The translations under genes were made by a program, and so were the position numbers. The notes below the pieces were generated by a model. It saw nothing but the letters and a program-made list of their open reading frames with translations. It was not told the DNA's origin and made no database searches. From Marinospirillum alkalitolerans (lineage in GTDB: Bacteria > Pseudomonadota > Gammaproteobacteria > Pseudomonadales > Halomonadaceae), in NCBI RefSeq assembly GCF_045055655.1, contig NZ_JBANFI010000001.1:620001-684000 (forward strand): a stretch of 64,000 nucleotides of DNA, read 5' to 3'. How positions within the stretch are numbered: position 1 is the stretch's first letter; each line of letters starts with the position of its first letter. Shown in pieces: positions 9,130 to 18,180 of this stretch.

Positions 9130-11213
9130 GCTGAACCCTCCTGGTTGAATTGATAAACACGGACAAGATTAAGCGCACAGTCAGGGACATAGACCGTTGT
9201 TCCCTGAGCATGAATGAGATAGGGCATCCAGAGCTGGCCTGAATCTTCTCCTGCACCAAAGCCCTGGTAGTGGCAGACAGGCTCGCCTTCCAGCGTCAAG
9301 ACCTTCAGGGCACGATTGACCAGATCAGAAACGATCAGATGATCTTCGGTATACGCGATGCTAGTGGGGAGCAAAAACTCAGCCTGATCCGTTGAGTAGC
9401 CTGGCTGACCAAACTGCCCTTGATAGACATCTTGTTGATTAAAGATTTGAATACGGTGATTGAACTGATCAACCACATAGCAGCGTCCTTGAGGATCGAA
9501 GCAGAGATCACTGGGGGTATTGAACTCACCTTCTTGGTCGCCCAGCTGGCCGAAGGTGCTGACAAGACCGCAGATGCCAGTGGTCGTGATGCGCCAGCGA
9601 GCGATGCGATGCTGACCGGAATCAGCGATTAGAATGTCTTGGTTGATTGGATCTATCGCGATACCTTGTGGACGCTCGAATTGCCAGGGCGCGGTCCCAA
9701 AACCTCCGAAGAAGCGATAGGGTACCCAGGTTTTGAGCTGAGGATGAAGTTGATAGAGCGTAATCAAGCCATTCAAATAGTTGGAGGTCACAAGAAGGGG
9801 GGTGTCTGGTTGCAGGTGTCCCCAGAGGCGCTTTTTAGGGATAAAACTGGCCATGCCCAGTGTGCCAGGAAGCAGTGGCAGGCTTGCTCCAGTGAGGTCT
9901 GGGTCTGTGTGTCTGACCAAGGTATTGCCTGAGTCGAGCAGCCAAAGGGACGGCTCTTGCTCTGGCTGCGTGGTGAGCAGCTGCCACCAGGTACGCTGCC
10001 AGCGCTCTAGCCATTCGACCTGCCAGGACCAAAGCAGGTGCAGCCAGGAAGGCAGAGGCATTAGATTCGCCGAGCTGGATAGCAGGCCAGTGCGCGGCGG
10101 CAAAAGAGAAGAAGCCGAAGGTGCTGGAGAAGGGGAGGACACTGGCTGACTGCTGGGTTCGATCAATCCGGCCAGGGCCGTCACAAAATGCAGCTGTCCC
10201 TGCTGATTGCGTGCATCACCAGCCGTGCGAACCACCCGAGGAAAGAGTGGGCGATGGGCATGGAGCTGGCGTAGATCGACTTGATACAGCCCGACCTGTC
10301 CGAGTAGTGGCTCGTTGATCAGCAGTTGTTGTGCTTGTGCGCTGGGCGTGATCTGCATCGGTGCGAAAAAACCACCCAAGGCTCCCAAGCGCTGCCCATC
10401 CTGATGGTAGACAGCAATCGCATTGCTTTCAGCGCCGGGCAAGAGCAGCCATTGCTGGTAGCAAGCCACATCACGCGATAGGGCCAGACCATCAATGACA
10501 GCGCGTCCTGTATCAGGGAAAACCTCACCCTGTCCAGACCAGTCGCAGCGTAGGAGATTGTTCATCCCCGTGTTAGCGATATAAATCCGCCCTTTTGCGT
10601 CCAGGCTAAGTCCCTGAGGCCAAAGAAGGTCGAGAGGTTCAGTCGAGTTGGGGCAGTGCACTTGATGAATCGAGCGTTGGTAGCGGCCTTCTTCATCGCA
10701 GATCACCAAGCGACTCGCACCGTCTGGGCCTTCATAGAACTCATCAGCGATGCAAAGCAGTCCCTGATGAAAAACGATGCCATTCGGGCCAGCAAGAGGT
10801 TCGGTAAAATCGGGTCCGAAATCAGCGATGGCCTGAATCTGATCCACACCTTGCTGATAATCCAGAATCTGAATGCGCTTGTTCGCCATATCCGTAACAT
10901 AGATCCAAGCCCGCTCTGGATGGGCTAAAAGACGAAACGGCATGTTGAATTGCCCCAGTTCTTGGCCATAGCCACCATATTGGGCCAGGAGCTGGGTGAA
11001 ATCATGATTGAAAATCAGCAGTCGATTATGGGCTGTATCGGTCACCCAGAGGCGCTGTTCTTGATCTTGGCAGCTGCCAACAGGGGTGTTCATTGACCAG
11101 CGCTCAAGATCTGAGCTAGGTAAGGCAGGCAGGGCTGTAAAATAACGTCCAAGTGTCTGGGTATAGCTCAACATCGCTTCATGCTCTTGTGGCGTCAGTC
11201 TTCCTTGTGTCAA
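9126..11213 (-). CDS. large NHL-repeat protein with tryptophan-rich linker
   Basis: A 695-residue protein with NHL-type beta-propeller repeats in two blocks, about residues 40-320 (VTDTAHNRLLIF, VTDMANKRIQIL, IANTGMNNLL) and 490-690 (IADSGQHRIARW, VVDQFNHRIQIF, VPDCALNLVRVY). Between them is a Pro/Ser-rich stretch and then a segment near residues 390-420 with about seven tryptophans (SWLHLLWSWQVEWLERW and following). No signal peptide is visible, so it is probably cytoplasmic or carried by a partner. NHL propellers bind proteins, RNA or peptides. The longest frame begins at TTG 11213; ATG 11174 is an alternative start. It is followed by a coupled 80-residue gene. Specific role unknown. Confidence 0.85.
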   Translation of the reverse strand: MTQGRLTPQEHEAMLSYTQTLGRYFTALPALPSSDLERWSMNTPVGSCQDQEQRLWVTDTAHNRLLIFNHDFTQLLAQYGGYGQELGQFNMPFRLLAHPERAWIYVTDMANKRIQILDYQQGVDQIQAIADFGPDFTEPLAGPNGIVFHQGLLCIADEFYEGPDGASRLVICDEEGRYQRSIHQVHCPNSTEPLDLLWPQGLSLDAKGRIYIANTGMNNLLRCDWSGQGEVFPDTGRAVIDGLALSRDVACYQQWLLLPGAESNAIAVYHQDGQRLGALGGFFAPMQITPSAQAQQLLINEPLLGQVGLYQVDLRQLHAHRPLFPRVVRTAGDARNQQGQLHFVTALAGLIEPSSQPVSSPSPAPSASSLLPPRTGLLSSSANLMPLPSWLHLLWSWQVEWLERWQRTWWQLLTTQPEQEPSLWLLDSGNTLVRHTDPDLTGASLPLLPGTLGMASFIPKKRLWGHLQPDTPLLVTSNYLNGLITLYQLHPQLKTWVPYRFFGGFGTAPWQFERPQGIAIDPINQDILIADSGQHRIARWRITTTGICGLVSTFGQLGDQEGEFNTPSDLCFDPQGRCYVVDQFNHRIQIFNQQDVYQGQFGQPGYSTDQAEFLLPTSIAYTEDHLIVSDLVNRALKVLTLEGEPVCHYQGFGAGEDSGQLWMPYLIHAQGTTVYVPDCALNLVRVYQFNQEGSA

Positions 11214-11690
11214 GGATCTAGCTTGGACAAGGGGCCTAAAGATTGATCAGGAGTATACTTTTTTCAGCTCCTTCAAAACTATGTGATGAAAGCCAAGAGC
11301 GCAAGGAAAAAAGTGCGACTTAGGTCGTAAAAAAATCGATGCGCCAATTGATCTTGGCCGATCCGCCTGCTGAGCCTTTGTATTGCTTGTGTTTCAATTT
11401 TGTCTAATATTTTTCCACCTCAGATCACACGCCTCGCCTTTGAGATCAGAAAATGTGATTGAATTGGCACTTTATTGTTTATCCGCGTCTTGTGTTTTTT
11501 TAGTGCTCGACAGCCAGGCTTTTTTGCTCTAACTTCGCGCGCCTTTCTGAGATCTGTTCATGATCTGCGCGGCTTGGTTTCCTGTGCTTTTTCTGGGGCC
11601 GTTATTTCTTGTGTTGTTGTTGATTGTCTTGGTGTTTTGATTGAGGCCAGGGCGGCAGAGTCAATGCCGCTCTGCCCTGATGAGGTGAGT
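11214..11690. other. 477-bp intergenic region between divergent genes
   Basis: This gap separates the NHL gene from the exported propeller protein. AGTATACT (11252-11259) is a possible -10 for the NHL gene, and TTGCTT-16-TAATAT (11383-11410) a possible promoter for the rightward gene. The frame of the rightward gene stays open back to 11475, but that stretch lacks a ribosome site and its translation is unlike a leader or domain, so I treat it as untranslated leader. Nothing else is recognisable. Confidence 0.5.
11383..11410 (+). promoter_or_regulatory. possible sigma-70 promoter for the propeller/barrel gene
   Basis: TTGCTT, 16-base spacer, TAATAT, about 280 bases before ATG 11691. Both boxes are close to consensus, but the long leader makes this a tentative call. 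Confidence 0.35.
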
Positions 11691-14438
11691 ATGAAAAAAT
11701 ACTATGGTGTTCTTTTGTTGCTGTTTTTTTGTAGTCCTTGCGTTGTGCAGGCCGCCACTTGGCGCGATCAGCCTTGGGTCACGCAGGAGTCCACTCATTT
11801 TGTGCTGCATGGTCCAGTCACTTTGGTGGATCACTTTGCGCCTGTTGCTGCGCATGCCGAAGAAGCCTATGCCTTTTTGACTCAAGAGCTGGCCTGGCAG
11901 CCTCGAGCGGCGATTCATCTTTTGGTGGTGGATGATACAGATGGTGTCGATGGTTGGGCGAAGGTGCTGCCTTTTGGGATGGCATTGATTAATTTATCAC
12001 CCCCCGATGACCTGAGTTTTTTGGATCACAGTGATGACTGGCTACGCGCTTTGATCTGGCACGAGCTGACCCATGTCGTGCAGATGGATCAGGCGGCTGG
12101 CTTTCCTGGTGCGGTGCAAAGGGTGTTAGGTCGTCAGCCACTGACTTTTCCTCATATGTTTCAGCCCTTGTGGTTATTAGAGGGCTTGGCGATTCAATCA
12201 GAATCCTGGTCCGAGGCGCGCTCAGGTCGTCAGTGGAGCACTCTTTACCAGATGCGCATGCGCGCTCAGGTCGAGGCGGGTCTGGCGAGCTTGAGTCAGG
12301 TGAGTGCACCCTCACGTCAGTGGCCATTAGATCGCGCCTATCTCTACGGTGCCTGGTTCTATCTTTTCCTTGAAGAGCAAGAAGGCGAGCAAGCTCTTGA
12401 AGCCTGGTTGCAAAGCTATCGTCGCCACCTGCCGGGTTTTGTGCGCCGTGCTTCTGCGCAGGCCTGGGAGCAGAATTTTGATCAGCTCTGGCCGCAGTAT
12501 CAGGCCTGGTTGGCGCATCGCTTTGCTCCGTTCAATTATGCAGCGCCTCAAGGACAGCCGCTGACACAAACAGGGCTTTTTGATGCGCGGCCAGTGGTTC
12601 GTGGCGATCAGATCTATCGTCTGCGCTACGATGGCCATACGGCTTGGCAGCTCGAAAGCTACTCCATCGAGGGAGAGGTGACCCATCTGGGTCCAGTGGA
12701 TTTTGCTGGCCCGATCGATGTGAATGCAGCGGGTGATCTGGTGATGGCCGCGATGATGACGCGTGTGGATGGTCGTCGCTATGGTGATCTATGGCTCAAA
12801 CGCGAGGGCGAGGCTTGGCAGCGCCTGACACAGGATGCGCGTTATCGAGATGTGCGCTGGAGTGCAGATGGTCGTTTTCTGATCGCCAAGCGTTGGTCCG
12901 CAGGACGCGCGCAGCTGGATCTGCTGGATGCTCAGGGTCGTTATCAACGAACGCTGTGGTTGGGTGAAGAGGATCAGGTGCTCGGCGGCTATGCAGTGCA
13001 TCCGGCGGGTGATCAGCTGGTGGCCAGCCTGCGTCTGGGTCGTGAGAGCTGGAACCTCTATCAGCTCGATCTAGGCACGGGTCAGTGGAGTCCATTACTG
13101 ACGGGGGCGGCGGTCTATAGTGATCCTGTTTATGACCCAGAAGGCGAGCGCCTGCTCTTCAGTGCAGAAGAAGAAGGCAGCTATAACCTCTATCAGCTGA
13201 CACTGGCAACGCAAGAGTTAGTGCGGTTGACGCAGATGAATACTGGTGCTTTCACGCCAGTTTATACAGCGCAAGGCCTTGCCTTTCAGCGTTATTCAGC
13301 CAGAGGCTATGATCTGCATTATCTTGCGGCGAGCCAGTGGTTGAACGAACCTGCGCGTCCCTTAGAAGCCAGTTGGCGTCAAGCGATGGCGGCGGCTGAG
13401 CCAGTGTCACTGACGCCTGCGCGGCCTTATCGCCCTTGGGCAACGCTGCGCCCTCATGCGTGGATGCCGGTGGTCGAGAGCAACAGTGATCGCACTCAAT
13501 ATGGTGTAGAAATCTCGGGTCAGGATGCCAGCTTGCGCCATCAATACACCTTGCGTTTGGCTTATGATGATCTGGCCGAAGATGTCTTGGGTGATCTGAC
13601 CTACGAATGGGATACGCGCTATCGCCTGCATCTGGAAAGAGAATTCGCCGAGTCGCGTGTTGATGGTGATTTGATGGCGCTGCGCGATGAGCTGAGTGTT
13701 GGCTTGGCGCGTTTAGCACTCTGGACGGCGGATCACGACCGACTGCGCCTGCATGCTGGCGCCTATTTTGAGCGTGAAAGAGCCGCTTGGCGTCGCTCAG
13801 AGCAGGTCATCTTATCGCAGACAGAGCGCAGTGATTTGGGTGTGGCGCTGACTTGGCAGCGTCAACGCTTTGGCCTTGACAATCTAGGTGGCCCAGCCTC
13901 GGGTTGGTCGGTGCTGGGTATTGCTGAACACCATGCCTGGGGGGATTACGAAGGTGGGCGTGTGCATTTGGATGGACGCTACTCTTGGCATTTAGGCCGC
14001 TCTCACGTGGCGGGTGCGCGTCTGTATGCTGCCTACGCAGAAGCGGAGGCCAAGGCCTTTGAATTAGGTGGCGAGAAAAACGAGATGGCTGCCAGTTTTG
14101 TTGGGCGCGATCGCTATCCTCTGCGTGGCTACGGCAGTGACAGCCTGCGCGTGCACGAGTTTGCCGCTGTCACGCTGGATTATCGCTTGCCTTTGGCACG
14201 CATCGATCGCAGCTGGGGCGTCCATCCTCTAGCTGCTCAAGGCTTATATGCCACCTTATTTACTGATTATGCGCACCTGAAGGGCGGTGAAGGCTATCCC
14301 GGCGTGGGTCTCGAACTGACCTTGGAGACGCATCTTCTCTATTCCATGGATCTACCGATTTCCATCGGTTATGCCTATGGCACAGAAGAACAGCTGGGTG
14401 GTAGCGAGTTCTGGCTCCGCATCGGCGCTGAATTCTAA
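11691..14438 (+). CDS. exported HExxH peptidase-like / beta-propeller / outer-membrane barrel protein
   Basis: A 915-residue secreted protein. I place the start at ATG 11691, which has TGAGGTGAG just before it and gives a clean signal peptide (MKKYYGVLLLLFFC, cleavage near AQA/VQA-A at residue 21). Residues 30-300 resemble a gluzincin/peptidase-MA domain: HELTH at 124-128 and a downstream glutamate in WLLEGLAIQSE (about 164). Residues 330-660 contain TolB/PD40-like propeller repeats (YGDLWLKREGEAWQRLTQDARY, DPVYDPEGERLLFSAEEEGSYNLYQL type). The last ~240 residues show alternating aromatic strands and a terminal Phe (FWLRIGAEF), as in outer-membrane barrels. I infer surface attachment by the barrel; protease activity and substrate are unproven. 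Confidence 0.85.
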   Translation: MKKYYGVLLLLFFCSPCVVQAATWRDQPWVTQESTHFVLHGPVTLVDHFAPVAAHAEEAYAFLTQELAWQPRAAIHLLVVDDTDGVDGWAKVLPFGMALINLSPPDDLSFLDHSDDWLRALIWHELTHVVQMDQAAGFPGAVQRVLGRQPLTFPHMFQPLWLLEGLAIQSESWSEARSGRQWSTLYQMRMRAQVEAGLASLSQVSAPSRQWPLDRAYLYGAWFYLFLEEQEGEQALEAWLQSYRRHLPGFVRRASAQAWEQNFDQLWPQYQAWLAHRFAPFNYAAPQGQPLTQTGLFDARPVVRGDQIYRLRYDGHTAWQLESYSIEGEVTHLGPVDFAGPIDVNAAGDLVMAAMMTRVDGRRYGDLWLKREGEAWQRLTQDARYRDVRWSADGRFLIAKRWSAGRAQLDLLDAQGRYQRTLWLGEEDQVLGGYAVHPAGDQLVASLRLGRESWNLYQLDLGTGQWSPLLTGAAVYSDPVYDPEGERLLFSAEEEGSYNLYQLTLATQELVRLTQMNTGAFTPVYTAQGLAFQRYSARGYDLHYLAASQWLNEPARPLEASWRQAMAAAEPVSLTPARPYRPWATLRPHAWMPVVESNSDRTQYGVEISGQDASLRHQYTLRLAYDDLAEDVLGDLTYEWDTRYRLHLEREFAESRVDGDLMALRDELSVGLARLALWTADHDRLRLHAGAYFERERAAWRRSEQVILSQTERSDLGVALTWQRQRFGLDNLGGPASGWSVLGIAEHHAWGDYEGGRVHLDGRYSWHLGRSHVAGARLYAAYAEAEAKAFELGGEKNEMAASFVGRDRYPLRGYGSDSLRVHEFAAVTLDYRLPLARIDRSWGVHPLAAQGLYATLFTDYAHLKGGEGYPGVGLELTLETHLLYSMDLPISIGYAYGTEEQLGGSEFWLRIGAEF

Positions 14439-14956
14439 GACTGGGTCAGCCAAGGACGGATGGCCTCGATCCAGACGCTGGTTTTATCGCTCAGGCTTAA
14501 GCGCGCGTGGGCAGGACTGGTTGAAGGCAGCTGAATAGCAGGGCGATCACACCAGGGTGTACTGAGCTGAGGAAGCACCTTGCGCTGATAGGTTGTCCAC
14601 GCCGTGCCGCCATTGCAAAAAACCGCCTCAGTGGTGGGATGGCGCGCAAACCAGGCCGAAAAATCCTGCGTCTGGATACTCTGTGGCAAAATAGCGCTAT
14701 CAAGGCTGGAGGGTCTGATGCAGGCGGCCATCACATCCCAGACGCCGATCCCTGCTCGCTGGAGCTGCTGCACACGCTGGTCATAGGTAAGATCGGCGCA
14801 GAAACCGAGCAGGCTGGCCATAATCGGCCAGAAAGCATTGCGTGGATGGGCATAATAGGCTTGAGCACTGAGTGAGGCCTGCCCTGGCATGGAACCCAGA
14901 ATCAACACGCGGGCTGAAGCTGGCTCGATGGGCGCAAGGCTATGAATGGGTTGCAT
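14435..14956 (-). CDS. DNA-deoxyinosine glycosylase (UDG superfamily)
   Basis: A 173-residue uracil-DNA-glycosylase-fold enzyme. The start region VLILGSMPGQASLSAQAYYAHPRNAFW carries the GSMPG and PRNAFW motifs typical of the hypoxanthine/deoxyinosine-DNA glycosylase group, and AVFCNGGTAWTTY and LPSTSPAHA form the later substrate-binding loops. It removes deaminated adenine from DNA. GGATGACTG precedes ATG 14956. The stop codon overlaps that of the upstream convergent gene by 4 bases (CTAA). It diverges from the YaiI-family gene, whose ATG is 30 bases away. Confidence 0.85.
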   Translation of the reverse strand: MQPIHSLAPIEPASARVLILGSMPGQASLSAQAYYAHPRNAFWPIMASLLGFCADLTYDQRVQQLQRAGIGVWDVMAACIRPSSLDSAILPQSIQTQDFSAWFARHPTTEAVFCNGGTAWTTYQRKVLPQLSTPWCDRPAIQLPSTSPAHARLSLSDKTSVWIEAIRPWLTQS

Positions 14957-14986
14957 CAGTCATCCTTAAAATCAATGGAGAAGGTA

Positions 14987-15463
14987 ATGAAAATTTGGGT
15001 CGATGCGGACGCCTGTCCGACAGTGATGCGAGAAATTCTGTGTAAAGCGGCTGAGCGGGTCAAGCTGCCGCTGATTTTTGTGGCCAATCAGCGCGTGCCT
15101 GTGCCCAGTTCAGAGTGGATCAGCGCCGTGCAGGTGGCTGCGGGTTTTGATGTGGCTGATAACGAGATCGTTCGTCGTGTTGCTGCTGGCGATCTGGTGA
15201 TTACCAGTGATATTCCGCTGGCAGATGAGGTGATCACCCAGGGGGCTTTGGCGCTGAATACGCGTGGTGAGCTGTACACTGCCGATTCGATCAAGGCACG
15301 CCTGAATATGCGTGATTTTATGGACACCATGCGCTCTAGTGGTGTGCATACCGGCGGCCCTGCGGCCTTGAGTCAGGCTGATCGGCGTGCGTTCTCCAAT
15401 CAGCTCGATCGCATTTTGACGCGTTATCGACGCCAGCATCCTGTGAATGCTGCTAGCCAATAA
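14987..15463 (+). CDS. yaiI: YaiI/YqxD (DUF188) family protein
   Basis: A 158-residue protein with a PIN-like fold. It starts MKIWVDADACP, the family hallmark, and contains LVITSDIPLADEVITQGALALNTRGELYT and the RMRDFMD-type helix NMRDFMDTMRSSG followed by HTGGPAALSQADRRAF. The frame opens earlier (14942), but GGAGAAGG directly before ATG 14987 and the family's usual length fix the start. The function in bacteria is not settled; acidic residues suggest a metal-dependent nuclease-like site (inference). Confidence 0.9.
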   Translation: MKIWVDADACPTVMREILCKAAERVKLPLIFVANQRVPVPSSEWISAVQVAAGFDVADNEIVRRVAAGDLVITSDIPLADEVITQGALALNTRGELYTADSIKARLNMRDFMDTMRSSGVHTGGPAALSQADRRAFSNQLDRILTRYRRQHPVNAASQ

Positions 15464-15548
15464 CGCACCAAAATATGGCTTAAAAGCGTGATTTGCACCG
15501 AAATTGGGCGAAAATAAAGCCATTCAGGTGGCTGGAGCCAACAAAATA

Positions 15549-15560
15549 AACTGGTATACT
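15549..15560 (+). promoter_or_regulatory. extended -10 promoter element
   Basis: TGGTATACT (15552-15560) is an extended -10 with no good -35, 95 bases upstream of the YitT-like gene. A similar GGTATACT lies before the fumarase gene. Confidence 0.4.
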
Positions 15561-15654
15561 TGTTGCATTGCAGAAGATTCAACGCTCTTCACAAGAGGGC
15601 GTAGAAAAAACTCCTTGTTGTTCTCCATAAGTCAACATCGTCAGGATAGATGCT

Positions 15655-16254
15655 ATGCAAACCACTCATCGTTGGCTTTCGATTATCGAAGGCTGTCTTC
15701 TGGTCGCTCTGGGCGTCCATTTATTGCAAGTTTCCCAACTATTGATCAGCGGTACAGCGGGCCTCGGTCTGGTGCTGATTCAGGTGACCAACCTGTCCTT
15801 TGGACAGCTGTTCTTTTTGTTGAACCTGCCTTTTTATATTCTGGCTTGGCGAACGCTGGGGCGTGCTTTTACCCTACGCACCTTTTTGAGTATCTCGCTG
15901 CTATCCGTGCTTTCTGAGCTGATGGCCCGCTATGTTCATCTTGAAATTCATCCTATTTTGGCCTCAGTGCTGGGCGGGCTGCTGGTCGGTTTTGGTTTGA
16001 TCTTGCTGTTTCGTCATCAGGCTTCCTTGGGTGGAATGAATATTCTGGCTGTCTATCTGGAGCGACGCTTTAACTGGCATGCCAGCACCACCTTGCTGAT
16101 TGGTGATCTGGGCGTGCTGCTTCTGGCGCTCTTGTTGCTCGAACCTGCCCAGGTGATCTGGTCGGTATTGGCCTTTATTGCACTGAGTTCAGTGGTGAAG
16201 CGCTATCATCGTCCACCGGCTTGGGCCGTGCCTAAGCCAGCAGCGGCGGGTTGA
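15655..16254 (+). CDS. YitT-like integral membrane protein
   Basis: A 199-residue membrane protein with five to six hydrophobic segments. GTAGLGLVLIQVTNLSFGQLFFLLNLPFY, followed by ILASVLGGLLVGFGLILLFRHQASLGGMNILAVYLERRF, matches the YitT/DUF161 family core (glycine-rich G-x-GLGL and SLGGMNIL elements). It lacks the C-terminal DUF2179 cytoplasmic domain of the Bacillus proteins, as many proteobacterial members do. Function is not established; a transport role is only a guess. It stands alone between the YaiI-type and cold-shock genes. Confidence 0.75.
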   Translation: MQTTHRWLSIIEGCLLVALGVHLLQVSQLLISGTAGLGLVLIQVTNLSFGQLFFLLNLPFYILAWRTLGRAFTLRTFLSISLLSVLSELMARYVHLEIHPILASVLGGLLVGFGLILLFRHQASLGGMNILAVYLERRFNWHASTTLLIGDLGVLLLALLLLEPAQVIWSVLAFIALSSVVKRYHRPPAWAVPKPAAAG

Positions 16255-16519
16255 TCCGCCGTTGTGAAGGGATTGCGGATCAAGGTGTAGCAAAAAATAA
16301 ATTTTATTTTGTTTGACTTAGGTGCAGAAGAAGCGCAACCTTAGCTTCGTTGGTGCAAGGTGGTTTCAGTGTTGTAACCCTAGTGTGATCGAAGTTGGCA
16401 TATAACCTTTCGGTAACATCAGTACTTCATGATCCCTATCTTGATTTCCACATTGAATGAGCTTGGGAAATCATTTCTGAAAGTTCTGATTATTAAAAAT
16501 ATTGAAAGGTGTAAATACT

Positions 16520-16723
16520 ATGGCTAACGGCACAGTTAAATGGTTCAACGATACTAAAGGTTTCGGTTTCATCACTCCAGACGACGGTGGTGAAGATTTG
16601 TTTGCTCACTTCTCTGAAATTCAATCTTCAGGCTTCAAAAGCCTGGCTGAAAACCAGAAAGTGTCTTTTGAAGTGACCACTGGTCCTAAAGGCAAGCAAG
16701 CTGCTAAGATCCAAGTGATCTAA
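16520..16723 (+). CDS. CspA-family cold-shock protein
   Basis: A 67-residue OB-fold nucleic-acid chaperone. RNP1 (KGFGFITP, about 15-22) and RNP2 (DLFAHFSEI, about 29-37) are intact. AAAGGTG lies before ATG 16520; the frame extends 18 bases further upstream but without support. Base and codon use is unlike its neighbours in the way typical of highly expressed genes. The preceding 265 bases hold no gene and resemble the long 5' leader of cold-shock mRNAs, which acts in temperature control. A strong terminator follows. Confidence 0.95.
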   Translation: MANGTVKWFNDTKGFGFITPDDGGEDLFAHFSEIQSSGFKSLAENQKVSFEVTTGPKGKQAAKIQVI

Positions 16724-16740
16724 GTCGCCGTCCTCCTAGA

Positions 16741-16763
16741 GAAGCTGTCTTAGACAGTCTTCT
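16741..16763 (+). repeat. hairpin after the cold-shock gene
   Basis: GAAG-CTGTC, short loop TTA, GACAG-T-CTTC. It lies between the stop codon and the main terminator and could protect the mRNA 3' end. Confidence 0.45.
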
Positions 16764-16780
16764 TGAAGAAGACACAAAAA

Positions 16781-16802
16781 CCCGCTTACGAGCGGGTTTT
16801 TT
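16781..16802 (+). terminator. intrinsic terminator of the cold-shock gene
   Basis: CCCGCT, TACG loop, AGCGGG and six Ts, preceded by AAAAA that can extend the stem. Confidence 0.93.
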
Positions 16803-16978
16803 GCGTCTGTGATTTTGTTGTCAGCCTTGTGTGTCCCTTCAATTCTTATGCTTACTTTTTTATTCAGTCCCTCTGCCTATCCGCATCGATCAATGGAGTC
16901 AGGTGTCGATTGAGTCAGGTATCGAGGCCGAGCTTGCCGGCCAGAAGCACACTGGCTGTTGGGTTGGCAGGGGCTTGC

Positions 16979-18172
16979 TTAATCTGATCGAGGCTGCACC
17001 CAGAGTTTGACGCGACGAATCCAAGGTAGATCCTCAATGGCATGGATCAACGCCTGCTGGAGCCTCTGTGCATCGATCAGTTGATCCTGCTGGTGGGCGA
17101 GTTGATCTTGTGTGTAATAAAGATCAATCTCGATTTGATGATCCAGATAGTGGAGTGTGATCTTTTGCGGTGGCTGATAATCCGCCAGACCTTGCCAGCG
17201 GTTTTGCAGCAGCTGCATGACTTCAGGGCGTAAAGGCAGCAGAGCTTCAGGACGCGGCGTCGGGACTTGGGCATCGTCTTCAGGATCGATGTGATAGGTG
17301 ATGTCATCGATATCCGCAAAGGTATCGCGTAGATGGCGTGCCACCCAGACACCGATTTCATGGCCTTCAGAAACACTGATATGCGGCGGCACTTGCAAGT
17401 GAATATCCAGCAGCGTGCGATTGCCCATGCGACGTGTTCTGAGGTGATGCACATCACGGACACCAGAAATAGACAGCGCGGCTTCTTTGATGGCGCGGGT
17501 GGTTTCTTCTGGCAGAGCGGTATCCACCAGCTCCTGTAGGCTGCTCCAGATCAGCTGAACACCCATGCGGGCGATCATCAGGCCGAGTATCAGGGCAGCG
17601 AGTTGATCTAACCAAGAAAAACCAGCCAGGCTGCCCAGTACCGCCACCAAAACCACGACAGAAGAGAGTGCATCGCTGCGATGATGCCAGGCATTGGCCG
17701 TCAGAAGTCGTGAGTTGAGCTGAGTCGCAATGCGCAGCGTAAAGCGGAAAATCCATTCTTTACTGGCGATGGATGCCAGTGCCACCAGCAGCGCTATCCA
17801 ATGGGGAGAGGTCAGGCTGGTCTCGCTCCATAAGCGACTGAGGCTTTCCCAAGCCAAAGCGCCGGCCACGCCAATCAGCAAGGCACCCAGCAGTAAGGTC
17901 GCCAGCGTTTCATAGCGATCATGTCCGTAGGGGTGATCTTGATCTGGCGCTTGGCGGCCAAAATGTGTTGCCACCAATACCAGTGCATCACTGAGCAGAT
18001 CCGATAAGGAGTGGAGCCCATCGGCAATTAAAGCCTGAGATTGCGCCCAGAATCCCACCAGTATTTTTATCAGTGCATTGGCAGCATTGATCCATAAGCC
18101 AATCCAAGTCACCCGCTGGGCAGCTTTTTTTTCTGCTGACTTGTTTATCGATCTGTGTGAATCGGGTGTCAT
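16979..18172 (-). CDS. cation diffusion facilitator (divalent metal exporter)
   Basis: A 397-residue inner-membrane metal/proton antiporter. About six membrane segments occupy residues 22-215. The transport site has HSLSD in TM2 (H54, D58) and HHRSD in TM5 (H163, D167); HxxxD in both favours Zn or Fe/Mn-type transport over the DxxxD pattern of FieF. The cytoplasmic C-terminal domain (about 215-310, VRDVHHLRTRRMGNRTLLDIHLQV) is the dimerising, metal-sensing ferredoxin-like fold. A further ~85-residue tail is longer than in FieF. The acyltransferase gene lies 8 bases upstream on the same strand, so the two are probably co-transcribed. Confidence 0.92.
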   Translation of the reverse strand: MTPDSHRSINKSAEKKAAQRVTWIGLWINAANALIKILVGFWAQSQALIADGLHSLSDLLSDALVLVATHFGRQAPDQDHPYGHDRYETLATLLLGALLIGVAGALAWESLSRLWSETSLTSPHWIALLVALASIASKEWIFRFTLRIATQLNSRLLTANAWHHRSDALSSVVVLVAVLGSLAGFSWLDQLAALILGLMIARMGVQLIWSSLQELVDTALPEETTRAIKEAALSISGVRDVHHLRTRRMGNRTLLDIHLQVPPHISVSEGHEIGVWVARHLRDTFADIDDITYHIDPEDDAQVPTPRPEALLPLRPEVMQLLQNRWQGLADYQPPQKITLHYLDHQIEIDLYYTQDQLAHQQDQLIDAQRLQQALIHAIEDLPWIRRVKLWVQPRSD

Positions 18173-18180
18173 GGCGGACT

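Noticed and set aside
11475..11690. N-terminal 72-codon extension of the propeller/barrel gene
   Set aside because: A ribosome site and a clean signal peptide at 11691 fit the true start; the extension would bury the signal peptide.
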